Assembly: GCA_023091735.1 (NCBI GenBank)
Contig: JALKBU010000381.1
Location: 1 to 44,002, forward strand
DNA: 44,002 nt
Direction: 5' to 3'
Source: Trichomonas tenax
Lineage: Eukaryota > Parabasalia > Trichomonadida > Trichomonadidae
A program made the position numbers and the translations under genes. Below, in pieces: positions 28,701 through 37,956 of this stretch. The stretch's first letter is position 1. Each line of letters starts with the position of its first letter. The notes under the pieces are model-generated. The model did not search any database and was not told where the DNA came from. It was given only the letters and a program-made list of their open reading frames with translations.

Positions 28701-28720
28701 ACCCCCTATATATACTACTA
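28701..28720 (+). promoter_or_regulatory. Maverick-type promoter-like motif of the fibre gene
   Basis: ACCCCCTATATATACTACTA lies 20 bases upstream of the ATG at 28741. The related element at 589-610 has the same TATACTACTA ending, and a weaker block GACCCCAATATATATAG precedes it at about 28665. Its position suggests a core promoter of the viral-type element. Confidence 0.4.
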
Positions 28721-28740
28721 CAATTACAGGAAACTTTAAT

Positions 28741-30329
28741 ATGTTATTAGATATGTTAGAAGGTACTACATCTAATTTAGAATCGTTTCGTACATTGGTT
28801 TCGGAAACAAATGCTATGACTACTAATAATATTAATTGGATACAAGATCTTACAGGACAAGTAATGGATAATCATATGAATTTATTCAGTCAAGTTACTA
28901 CATTTCTTAGAAACTTATCTAGAGTTAGTACTAGAAGTATTATAGCTAGAGATATTAATGAAGTTATTGAAGAAGAAGAAGATACTGTAGTACCTGAACC
29001 AACAATTGCTGAAAAGTTCAATAAGCTATTTCCTAGTTATGATGTTTTATTGAATTATGTTAATAGTGTGATTAAAGATAATAGTGTGATTAAAAATAAT
29101 GATTTACTTATTACTTTTACAGGTGCCGAAGTATTTAGACAGTTATGTTCAATAAATGATAATTTAACTAGTTACACTAAAATACCTGATGATCATGATT
29201 TAGAAATAAATGAAGAACCAGAACAACAAACATCTATAACAGTCGGTAAGATTAATACTCAAGAAATTAATATTAATAATAAAGATTTAACTACAGAATT
29301 AAATAATAAATCAGATATTAATCATACACATGAAGATTTAGAAAATATAATAAATAATAAATCTGATATTAATCAAACATATAAAGATATTAATGATAAA
29401 ATCGATTATAATACATCTCATATAGTATTAAGAGTTGAACACTCAGAAAAAGATATTATCGATAAAAAAATAAATTAAATGATAAAACACCAATATTCGA
29501 TTTTACTGAAGCATTACAGAAAATAGAAACGAAAGCTGATAAGAATCATACACATCAAGACTTACAAAATCAATAAATAATAAATCTGATAAATATCATA
29601 ATCATAGTGAATGACTTACATGTTATAAATATTCATCCAGCTGAATTATTTGAACCAACATTTACATCAGGTCTAATTACAAATAATGAAATAACATATA
29701 TTGGACCAAATTCAGATAATAGATTATATATAATTGAAGAATTAAATAATAAAGCTAGTAAAGATCATACACATACGGAATTTAATAATATTAAATCTGA
29801 TAGTATTTCTGTAAAAGATCCGGATAGAGATTATTATTATGATGTTCATCAAAGAATAAATGATATTTATCAATTATTTGTAAATACAAGTGAATCGTTA
29901 TCTCAAATGATACAAAATTTATATCCAATAGGTTCTTTCTATACATCTATGAAAAATACTAATCCTAATATAGCTTTAGGATTTGGTACATGGACACAAA
30001 TCGTTGATAGATTTTTATATTGTGCTAATAGTAGTAATCAAACCGGTGGTTCTAAAAAGATATCTGTTGCTAATTTACCAGAACATAGTCACTATATTAA
30101 TTTAAATACTAATAATAGTGGTAGTCATACACATACATATACTACAGCACAAAGACTTAAAGGATCTGATGGTGGTTCTGGACAACATTTATCATGGTGA
30201 CAAGAGCGAGAAACAACTTCTAGTGGTGATCATACATATAATATTAGTGGTAATACTTATAGCACAGGTTCCGGAACAGATTACATGCCACCAAACATTA
30301 CTGTGTATGCTTGGTATAGAACTGCTTAA
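28741..30329 (+). pseudogene. phage tail-fibre/collar-like gene, frameshifted
   Basis: The gene begins with an intact 245-codon frame (28741-29478): an alpha-helical N-terminus, an acidic linker, then repeats of NNKSDINHTHEDL type, common in viral fibre shafts. The frame breaks at an A7 run (29464-29470). The next frame continues TEALQKIETKADKNHTHQDL, breaks again before about 29607, and then reads a typical C-terminal collar domain: YPIGSFYTS, GFGTWTQIVDRFLY, NLPEHSHY. An in-frame TGA (30198-30200) interrupts it before the terminal PPNITVYAWYRTA and TAA. The C-terminal domain is the type seen at the end of T4-like baseplate/fibre proteins and also in some large DNA viruses and Mavericks of protists. 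It probably served as a virion attachment fibre. At least two frame breaks and one stop make it dead as assembled. Confidence 0.75.
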
Positions 30330-30394
30330 AAATATATTTTTGAAATTTATATTTTTATAAGTAACTACTGAAAGACATGACGAAGTAGATTTTA

Positions 30395-30442
30395 AAACAT
30401 TTGGTTATGAAATACCGCTAGGTATGAAATAACCAAATGTTT
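30395..30442. repeat. foldback after the fibre gene
   Basis: AAACATTTGGTTAT (30395-30408) pairs with ATAACCAAATGTTT (30429-30442), and ATACC/GGTAT pair further in around a 4-base GCTA loop. It lies 65 bases past the fibre gene stop and could be its terminator hairpin or a MITE remnant. Confidence 0.6.
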
Positions 30443-30450
30443 ATAACTAA

Positions 30451-30735
30451 CTAGGGATTCTCTCACTTGAGCGCAAACTTTGTTCAAATTGCTACAATCC
30501 ATCCTCTTTAATGCTAGGATTGTCAAAGTTAAAAGCAAGTATTGAACAAGCTTATACTCTCAACGATAAAATGATGAGTTCTATCCGAGATTTACATCTT
30601 CCTCAGGATATTGAACTCGTCATTTCGAAAGAAATCACTGAATTCATTTTTTCACATGCTCTTGATGAAATCATTTAATTATGGAAAGAAAAAATGCAAG
30701 AAATTGAACAAACATATAAATTACATTTCGAATAA
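30451..30735 (+). pseudogene. gene fragment, family unknown
   Basis: One frame reads ERKLCSNCYNPSSLMLGL, then helical sequence with YTLNDKMMSSIRDLHLPQDI and ITEFIFSHALDEII, an in-frame TAA (30676-30678), then LWKEKMQEIEQTYKLHFE and a final TAA. Composition is clearly coding on both sides of the internal stop. There is a CxxC pair near the start. I do not recognise the family, and no N-terminus is present. Confidence 0.4.
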
Positions 30736-30975
30736 ACAACAAATATATATTTGAAAATTTCAGCTTTTACTTTTGAATTTTTTGCTATGTAATTGTTTTT
30801 AAAGTATATTTACACGCCATTTTTGACATGTAAAGTTTACATGAAATGACATATAAAATAGTTACAAGATCTGACGTGTAAATTTATTACTTTTCTAGAA
30901 AAGTGGATCACTCAAACAATTTGCTGAATGACGTCAAAGTAAAAAAGATTGCATTGAATATATCAATTCACTTTA
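30736..30975. promoter_or_regulatory. intergenic with three TGACATGTAAA-like motifs
   Basis: TGACATGTAAA (30824-30834), TGACATATAAA (30847-30857) and TGACGTGTAAA (30872-30882) are in one orientation, 23 and 25 bases apart. A similar array precedes the gene at 36954. Here they lie beyond the 3' end of the Prp39-like gene, so a promoter role is not obvious. Confidence 0.35.
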
Positions 30976-32523
30976 TTAAAGAGATTCTTGGTATTTGATC
31001 CAATCATCTTCGATTTGCTCCGGTGGAATGTGCTTCATGATTTCGTTCTGGTTGAAGTAAGACTTGTACCAAAGGATCTTGGCATTCAAGTCTTCGATGA
31101 TAGTTTCAATATTGTATTGGAAGTTGATATCGATCTTCCATAATTTAGCGAACTGGAAGTAAATCTGTGCAAGAATAAGACGATCCTCAATGCAAACCTG
31201 TGGTGTTTCGCTGAAGATAGCTTCGAAGAGGTAGTTGTTGATGTTCTCTTCAGAGCCCTTCTCGCAATACTTGATGATAGAAACAGCGGATGATGGAACT
31301 GGTTCGACCGGCCACTGCAAATCCATCAATCTTGCATTGACAGCACCAGCACCATGATTATCACCAGCTTCTTGGAACTTGGCTTGAGCATTTGTTAATA
31401 TTGAAACAGCTGTCTGTGTGTCGTTCTGTCTCTGGTAGAAGTTTGCTGAAGCAATAACTTCAACAGTAAAGTCTGAATTGGCAAAGCTGTTGTAAATTTC
31501 GACGGCACCCTGTGGGTTCTGAGCTTCTTCGAAAGCAGCATAGTATTCATTGCCTCTCTGTAAGATACCAAGTGGCATTCTCTTGTAGATAGCGCGAGCT
31601 TCATCGATGTTTCCTAAATCTTCGAGGAAGAAAGCATATTCGAGCCAAATGGCATCAATGTGAGCACATGGGATGACAGCACGCTCGAAGGTGCGAACAG
31701 CGAGATCATTCTTTCCTGCTTCAATAGCCCATGTTGTGTATTGTTCCCAAACAGAGATCTGAGCCTCATCTGGAGTAATGAAGTGAAAATATTCACGTGT
31801 CAACTGGCCTTCGAATTGGATGATCTGGCGGCAGAGCTCAGCTGAGCGTTCATACTTAACAGCAATCATTGATAACTGTTTAAGTCTTTGTTCATCATCT
31901 GTCGAAATAAGCTGTGTGCTGATATGTGCGTCCTCAAGCTTGATGTACTCAACTAATGGCATGTCGAGATTGATGGCATTGATGATAGAACTTTCTGTCT
32001 TTGGAATAATTGTTTGGAAATCTTTATAAAGACGAACTAATTCGTTTGTTGGATTTAAAACAGACTTTGCATAATAGAAGAATGGATTGCGGTTAGAATT
32101 AAGTTCTAACTGGATCGCTTCGAGCCATAATGAGCCAGATTTGAAATGCCAGCCAAGAGTATCAAGAGCGCGTGCGTAAATGAGCCTGATCTGACTTGGA
32201 TCATCTTGCATGTGTTCCGAGATAAATTTAATGTACTCCCTCCACATATCAATAGAGTTTAATAAGATTTCGGGTGAAAGAGCTTTTTCGTAGATAGCAA
32301 TTGCATCATTGACATCATCAGAAGCCATCATTTGGAAGCTTGCGTATTTTGACCAATAAATGTGAAGCTGTGGGAATATTTGCAAGAATTTTTGATATAA
32401 TTCACAGATATCTTTTTGATTTGTCTGGGAAATGTCAGATGATTCGGATGAATCATATGTATTGAATATTTTCTGCCACTCTTTGTAGTCATAAATGTTT
32501 TCTGGAGCGCTAATTCCGTACAT
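30976..32523 (-). CDS. Prp39-like HAT-repeat U1 snRNP protein
   Basis: A 515-residue alpha-helical protein made of half-a-TPR repeats from about residue 35 to the end. The N-terminal units are characteristic: LYQKFLQIFPQLHIYWSKYA, then AIAIYEKALSP, IDMWREYIKFI, RLIYARALDTLGWHF and GSLWLEAIQLE, matching the order in Prp39/PRPF39, a U1 snRNP component that helps 5' splice-site recognition. Later units include VWEQYTTWAIEAGKNDLAVR and IDAIWLEYAFFLEDLGNI. It is somewhat shorter than yeast or human Prp39. The alternative is another HAT protein (CstF-77 or Clf1), which seems less likely from the spacing of the first repeats. ATG at 32523-32521; on the coding strand an initiator-like TCATTTTT lies about 30 bases upstream. 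It is divergent from tRNA-Asp with an 83-bp gap. Confidence 0.8.
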   Translation of the reverse strand: MYGISAPENIYDYKEWQKIFNTYDSSESSDISQTNQKDICELYQKFLQIFPQLHIYWSKYASFQMMASDDVNDAIAIYEKALSPEILLNSIDMWREYIKFISEHMQDDPSQIRLIYARALDTLGWHFKSGSLWLEAIQLELNSNRNPFFYYAKSVLNPTNELVRLYKDFQTIIPKTESSIINAINLDMPLVEYIKLEDAHISTQLISTDDEQRLKQLSMIAVKYERSAELCRQIIQFEGQLTREYFHFITPDEAQISVWEQYTTWAIEAGKNDLAVRTFERAVIPCAHIDAIWLEYAFFLEDLGNIDEARAIYKRMPLGILQRGNEYYAAFEEAQNPQGAVEIYNSFANSDFTVEVIASANFYQRQNDTQTAVSILTNAQAKFQEAGDNHGAGAVNARLMDLQWPVEPVPSSAVSIIKYCEKGSEENINNYLFEAIFSETPQVCIEDRLILAQIYFQFAKLWKIDINFQYNIETIIEDLNAKILWYKSYFNQNEIMKHIPPEQIEDDWIKYQESL

Positions 32524-32606
32524 TGATTTTTTGAGATGTCATTCCTAAAAAAATGACTTTAGCAAGTATAAAGTCTTATAAAGATTATAATCTTAAATAA
32601 TGTACA

Positions 32607-32678
32607 TCGGTCATAGTGTAATGGTTATCATGTAAGATTGTCGTTCTTTTGATCCGGGTTCGATTCCCGGTAACCGAG
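32607..32678 (+). tRNA. trnD-GUC: tRNA-Asp (GTC)
   Basis: A 72-nt cloverleaf. The acceptor arm TCGGTCA pairs with TAACCGA except for one C-A mismatch, with discriminator G. The D-loop has the AATGGTTA box A, the anticodon loop is TTGTCGT with GTC at 32640-32642, and the T arm is CGGGTTCGATTCCCGG (box B). Layout and discriminator match eukaryotic tRNA-Asp. The anticodon stem has a T-T at its base, so a slightly degenerate copy cannot be excluded. No intron. Confidence 0.93.
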
Positions 32679-32684
32679 TTTTTT
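32679..32684 (+). terminator. RNA polymerase III T6 terminator
   Basis: Six T residues directly follow the discriminator base of tRNA-Asp, the standard Pol III stop signal. A second T run follows a few bases later as backup. Confidence 0.8.
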
Positions 32685-32985
32685 CGATTTTTTATATTCT
32701 AAAGGAAAAAGAACTGGAAAATAGACATTTTTTGGTCAACATATATCACTATGGTAATATGCAAGATGCCTCATTATATATAAAATCTGTAAGCATGTCT
32801 TTTTCCATGAAAATAGGACCTTTGGCGACAATGGGGTCTAGACCCTTTAGTTGGGGGGCAAACCCCTTGTAACAGAAAGTGTCATTTTTCATCAGAGCAT
32901 GATCCTTCAATTGTAATGCTTCATACAGCGTCCTTCTCACACGAAAGTGAATGCTTCCCCCTTTTTAGCATCTTGAAGCGCTTAA

Positions 32986-33234
32986 ATGATGCCGATTTAT
33001 AATATTAAAACGTTTTCAGAGCCAATTGGCTTTATTACTTACAGCCAGTCATCTGCGACGAATATTTGTCGCGTTTCTGCATTCAGAATACAAGCCGAAG
33101 CCATTTTTATCTTCGATCGAACTCATTTCAATATGAACCGGTTTTTTATCCTTATTACTTACAGGCAGTCAGCTGCTATTGCCAACCATAATGTTTCTAT
33201 ATTTATTTTACGAATAAACATATTAAAATTTTGA
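32986..33234 (+). CDS. short hypothetical frame with internal repeat
   Basis: An 82-codon ATG frame in which FITYSQSSATN and LITYRQSAAIAN occur about 45 residues apart. The underlying DNA, TTATTACTTACAGNCAGTCA, repeats nearly exactly. The repeat could be a duplicated protein module or simply repetitive DNA. No family is recognised. Low confidence that it is a gene. Confidence 0.25.
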   Translation: MMPIYNIKTFSEPIGFITYSQSSATNICRVSAFRIQAEAIFIFDRTHFNMNRFFILITYRQSAAIANHNVSIFILRINILKF

Positions 33235-33245
33235 TATTATTGAAT

Positions 33246-33335
33246 ATTTCCAGAATTGCTCAATTTCTGGTTGATTTTCTCCAGAGCATCGCTTGTATTG
33301 AGGAAACCAACCAGAAATTGAGCATTCTTGGAAAT
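33246..33335. repeat. large foldback with about 36-bp arms
   Basis: Arms 33246-33281 and 33300-33335 are near-perfect inverted repeats; the core GCTCAATTTCTGGTTG is perfect and the loop is 18 bases. Similarity seems to extend a little beyond the arms. There is no coding role. Confidence 0.75.
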
Positions 33336-35081
33336 ACATAATACCCAGATTTGCCATACTATTACCAACGATAGGAAAGAAGGGCGAGTCACGACGATAG
33401 ACGTCACTTTTCTGCGAACAATTATGTGTTTGCGGCTAAATTGCCTATGCCGTCTCCAGAACTTGAATTTTTGAAGCATAATTTTAGACTATAATACACC
33501 CTTGACCTTGTGCTACCCCTAACCTCGCTCCTTTTTCCCAAATTCCAAAATTTGGGGTATTTGTCAACAATTATGCGCCTTTTTACAGGTTATGAAACAT
33601 CAATTTGTGCTGCTGATTGACAAATACCTTCCTTGTGGCATTTTCAGCTGCCAATACTTTATCATCAAATCATCTCCACTCTAAGTTTTGCCTTTTTGAG
33701 CAATTTTTGTTTTTTATATTCTCTATGCTGTTTTTTGCTTAATTTTTCATGCATCTTAGTTTTATATTGCGAGAGATATTTAATTTTTCGCCATTTTGCT
33801 TTCATTCATGACGTTTAAGCCAGAGATGGCACTCTTCTTTGATCTTTCTGAAAAATAAAAACTTTCTTTAAGCAATTTTCGTTTTGAAATTTTTGATCTG
33901 TTAAAATATGTGAATTTGTGTAGCAAAACCGTAGCATTATAATTACATATACACGTACTGCTATATGCTCCAAGCTTTCTCATCAAAAATAAATTTATAT
34001 TTCATTCACAATATTTTGCGCGAAAAATTGCTTCAACTTCGTTTCAATGTCCAGTGAATCATTTTCATGGAACTTTTGAGATAATTGACAAACAAAAATG
34101 AGCCTAATTAGTTAAATCGAACAAAAAAATAACGTTTTTAGTAAAAGTATGTTTTATAGCAATTAAACAGATGAACAATGAATTATGCATCATAAAAGAA
34201 GGTTTTCAAATGTTTAATGAGAAAAATATGTAGAAATGAATAAAATATCGAGATGTTTTCTTGAAAAATAAACAGATTTTTTTGAATCTTTCATGGTTGA
34301 AACTCTTGGGTATACCATGAAAACCGGCAGTAGAAAAGGTCCCAAAGATTAAAAATTGAAAAAGATAATCGAGATTTAATGAGTTAGTTTTTGGCGTTTT
34401 GACGGAATTGAGCGAAGAATTAAGGCTAGTTAATGTTTGTATGGGTTAAACACTATGACTATGATCGAATTTCGGCACAAATGCGCGATGTTGTCAAGAT
34501 CCGAGATGCATTTATTGAGAAATTTACTAAAAAAAAACGAACTTTTTTGACAACATAGGCTCAGATGAATCCTTACTCCTACATGTGTAGGTTCTTAACG
34601 GCAAGATTTTGCATTGTCGTATGAGCTCACCAAATTATCAAAAAAACCTATTTTCGAAGTTGAGTTTAGAGGCGCGGCTTTAGGATAGAATGGAAGTATA
34701 TATGGTGTAGTTGAAGTCCTTAAAGGCTCAAGAAGCAATAGGAGGTGGTTTTTCCGTGGCACCTCTCGAAAGCTTACTTCAAAAATTTTTTTGATGTAAA
34801 CTTATCAAATTACGCAGGGGGAATGATAAATTGGTAAAAGTATGGCAAATCCGGGTAATATCAAATTATATTTATGGAATTTTGTAGGATAAATAAGAGT
34901 GTAATATGCTGGCATCAACTAGATATCATTATGTTGTGTTCTAAGTAAAGAGTCGAAATCACATGAAATGTGATATGAAGCATTAGGTTTATGGCTCACA
35001 ATATGTTGCAAGTCATATAGCAGGATATAGTGAGCCAGAAATCAGGTGTTTCCTATCACATTTGTCGAAATAATGCGTTTT
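33336..35081. other. intergenic, no gene seen
   Basis: About 1.7 kb, partly less AT-rich (34.3-34.8 kb) but with stops in all frames. TTTTGCGCGAAAAA near 34013 resembles an E2F site but has no gene beside it. Short frames at 33.6-34.0 kb are hydrophobic T-rich artefacts. Confidence 0.45.
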
Positions 35082-35192
35082 GAAATAAATTTCGACCTGC
35101 AGGAGCCACAAATCTTCCTGCTTGGCACATGCACTTGCACTGTGCTAGTTCAGTAAAACAATTAACGGCTTTTGTAGGTCGAAATTTATTTC
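35082..35192. repeat. foldback/MITE-like, 17-bp perfect arms
   Basis: GAAATAAATTTCGACCT (35082-35098) pairs perfectly with AGGTCGAAATTTATTTC (35176-35192), with partial similarity extending outward (CGTTTT against ATACG) and inward. It is 111 bp in total with no coding capacity; possibly a very short non-autonomous element. Confidence 0.65.
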
Positions 35193-35800
35193 ATACGATT
35201 TTATTAGGCTAAAATGACTGTCTTTCAAGTTGCATGCTTCCTAGCTTGCTTCTGTGCTAGGACATGTGTAGTGATAGATAGCTTTTATATCTGGTTTTGA
35301 TATAGCGTAAATCTGTAATCTATTTAGCTCAATAGATTGAGAGTATGATGGTGAATTGGGTCAACAATTGAAGTCATCAATAGTTGTTTCCATGATTGCA
35401 ATCTAAGAATAGTTGAAGCCATATACCAGAAATGAGCATGCACTTCTCTGGCAAAAGAGTCTGATGTGCTCAAAGGCCCTTAACATCAAGCCAAACTAGA
35501 AATATCCATTCCAAGATTTGCAATGAAAATGTGAAGTATGATTTTTCATGCTACATTAGCTTAAAAGTATCATAAGAGGGTAAATAATAGTATGTTTTGG
35601 GAATGGGTAAAATTGTGAGTGTCTGGACAAACAGTTATACACCCTCAAAATTGAATGGTGTCTGGAGGTTTGGCCAGCCACTCACAAAAAAAATTATGTT
35701 GCATGATATGCATGCTTATATAAAATAAAACATATTTGCCGCTTTAAAATTGCAAAATGAAGATTTTTGTGAAAGATAAAAGACTTTTTCAATAAATAAT
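35193..35800. other. intergenic, no gene seen
   Basis: AT-rich spacer up to TIR element copy B. A CCAGACACT-type inverted pair surrounds GTGTCTGG near 35.62-35.68 kb, but the arms are short. No gene. Confidence 0.4.
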
Positions 35801-36427
35801 GTTGCGTACCTCAAGTTGTCATGAAAAAGTGATATTATCTGACATGTAAACATGTATATTTGACAAATAAATACTTACGTGGCATGTGATTATAAATGAT
35901 TATTGGAAGAATGATATCCTATATTTGTTTAAATTTACTTTGAAAAGAAAAATTAAGTGCTTCATTGGCACTGGTAGCGAAAATGCTAGCAATCCAGTCC
36001 ACAGTTCTTCCTTTCAGACTCGATCTTCGAAATAATCAACGATTTACTCTCCAGAATGCTTCTGAAAGGAAGAACTGTGGACCAGATTGCTAGCACCTTG
36101 GCTTCCTGTCCCAATCAAGCATTTAATTTTGCTCTTCAGAGGCATTCTGAAGTTGAAATCTTTGATTTCTTAATAATAGCGTATGAAAGGAAGATCTGTG
36201 AGTTTAGCTACTAATATGCGTGGTACCTATGTCAATGTAGTTCCCAGTTCTTCATGTCAGACGCGACTTTGAAATAAAAACTAATACATAATTTGAATGA
36301 TTATATGACTTTACACGTCAAAAAATATTAATATTTTGACACATAAAACAAGAGATTCTGACAACTTTACATGCCAGATAATATCACTTTTTGTGTCACT
36401 TTTTCGTGACAACTTTTGGTACGTGAC
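35801..36427. mobile_element. non-autonomous TIR element, copy B (inverted relative to copy A)
   Basis: The left end GTTGCGTACCTCAAGTTGTC and right end (reverse complement GTCACGTACCAAAAGTTGTC) are terminal inverted repeats that continue into GTGATATTATCTG. The internal foldback with TTCTTCCTTTCAGA and TCTGAAAGGAAGAA is present, as in copy A. The whole element is the reverse complement of 6500-7172 with about 10-20% visible divergence and extra sequence at about 36120-36240. I could not find a convincing target-site duplication here. Confidence 0.7.
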
Positions 36428-36773
36428 ACTTATAAAGACTCAAAATTTGATTCTTTTCGAGATTTTAAAACTTTCTAGAAAAAAATATCAAATATTGGAA
36501 TTTATTTTTTAAATCATCATAATTTAGATTTAGAGACCTTTTGACATTTGATACAGAAATCATTTCCTTCATTATTTCACTCAGAATTTTGATAAATTTC
36601 ATTGATTATATTTATTTTGTTAACGTTTATATAGTCGTTTCCAACTATTACTTTAGCATTAACTTATCTATCTAAAATATAACTTAATTTCGGATTCTCA
36701 GACAATTTTATCATATTAAGACCTATGGAAGATTATAAGAGGGATGAGGGGTAAGTACCATCTAAATATTATT

Positions 36774-36931
36774 TGTCATGTAAATATAAAATATGACACG
36801 TAAGTAAAAATCTGTTATTAACCATTTTTGTCATGTAATGTTTAAAATCTGTCACATAGATATATTGTTGACATGTAAATCTTAACAATTGAAATAAAAA
36901 TTGACAAGTTTTGAGCAATATGACGTGTAAA
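36774..36931 (+). promoter_or_regulatory. array of TGACATGTAAA-like motifs upstream of the coiled-coil gene
   Basis: TGTCATGTAAA (36774), TGACACGTAAG (36794), TGTCATGTAAT (36829), TGTCACATAGA (36850), TGACATGTAAA (36869) and TGACGTGTAAA (36921) are all in one orientation. Intervals are 20, 35, 21, 19 and 52 bases, with a weaker TGACAAGTTTT at 36902. The last is 23 bases before the ATG. The phasing near two helical turns suggests cooperative factor binding; a decayed tandem repeat is the alternative. Confidence 0.45.
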
Positions 36932-36953
36932 CAAATATATACGTTTTTCAAAT

Positions 36954-37889
36954 ATGAATGACGTTTGGCCCTCCGGTCGTGTGCAAATGAAGGTGCACGC
37001 ACCATCGTCAAAGAAGGAGAGCGAAGAGGCCAACATAAGAAGATCATATAATCGAATGATTAAAAATACACAAGTCGCGATTACAAAAGAAAATCAGGAA
37101 TTTCTATCACCTGAGTATTTGGATTATCAGAGGAAAACGATTATGACCGAAATTAAACACTTAAAAGAAGAAATAAAACCATTAAACAAAAATTACTCAC
37201 AGCTGCTTCAAGCGAAGGAACAAATGTATCCAGAAGCTGACAATGACAATACTGGTTACAATACTGAATACATTGCGAAAATATCTGAAGAGCAAAAGAG
37301 ACACACGCAATTAGAGAGTGATTTAGCGAAAACAAGAAGATATTTCTCTGAAGCAACAAAGCTGAGACTTCAGTATGAGTCTCGCTCTTATATGGACGAG
37401 ATTAACTCGTTTAAACAATATATCGCATTAAATCTTCATAATATCGAAAATAAACAGAAACATCTATCATCAATTACTGAGTCACAACTTGCTGACACAA
37501 TTAGAGAGCAAGATCAGAAGATTCGCGATTTATCAGATCAATTAAGTAAATTACATCAAATGGAAAAAGAACTCAAAGAAAGGACTCTAGAGTTTCTCGA
37601 CAATGCTGCAGTATTGATTGATAATGCAAAAATCGAAATGCTGCAGAAGAAATTGGCCGATTTACACGTGAAGAAAATGCGAACAAATGCTGAATTCAAG
37701 AAGAAGCAAAGTTATGCACAGATGGAGATAGATACTCTTGTTTCTAAAATAGAAATGAAACAGAAAATGAAGCAAGAACAAAACTATTCAAAGAATTGGA
37801 AGAAGATCCTCAATATCAAAGAAATTGTTGTAACAGAAGATGATAAGCGAGAAGTATCAGAACTCCCGCCTCTATACAATCAAAAATAA
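36954..37889 (+). CDS. coiled-coil protein, function unknown
   Basis: A 311-residue highly charged protein from an ATG directly after the motif array. Residues 1-45 are basic and polar (PSGRVQMKVHAPSSKKE). About 55-285 is almost continuous heptad-rich coiled coil (IMTEIKHLKEEIKPLNKNYS, IREQDQKIRDLSDQLSKLHQ, IEMLQKKLADLHVKKM). The tail is short and ends SELPPLYNQK. There is no globular domain, signal or membrane segment. Size and layout suit a cytoskeletal, axonemal or basal-body linker of the CCDC type, abundant in flagellates, but no specific orthologue is recognised. A single clean frame with coding-like composition. Confidence 0.8.
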   Translation: MNDVWPSGRVQMKVHAPSSKKESEEANIRRSYNRMIKNTQVAITKENQEFLSPEYLDYQRKTIMTEIKHLKEEIKPLNKNYSQLLQAKEQMYPEADNDNTGYNTEYIAKISEEQKRHTQLESDLAKTRRYFSEATKLRLQYESRSYMDEINSFKQYIALNLHNIENKQKHLSSITESQLADTIREQDQKIRDLSDQLSKLHQMEKELKERTLEFLDNAAVLIDNAKIEMLQKKLADLHVKKMRTNAEFKKKQSYAQMEIDTLVSKIEMKQKMKQEQNYSKNWKKILNIKEIVVTEDDKREVSELPPLYNQK

Positions 37890-37956
37890 TGTTTATTTGT
37901 TATTTTTAAGCTGTATGCATGTATAAAATATATTTAAATCTGTTGATTTGATTTTC

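Noticed and set aside
32749..32940. Minus-strand 63-codon frame beside the tRNA
   Set aside because: It starts at GTG, has no recognisable motif, and could be chance or an unidentified scrap; support is too weak to list.
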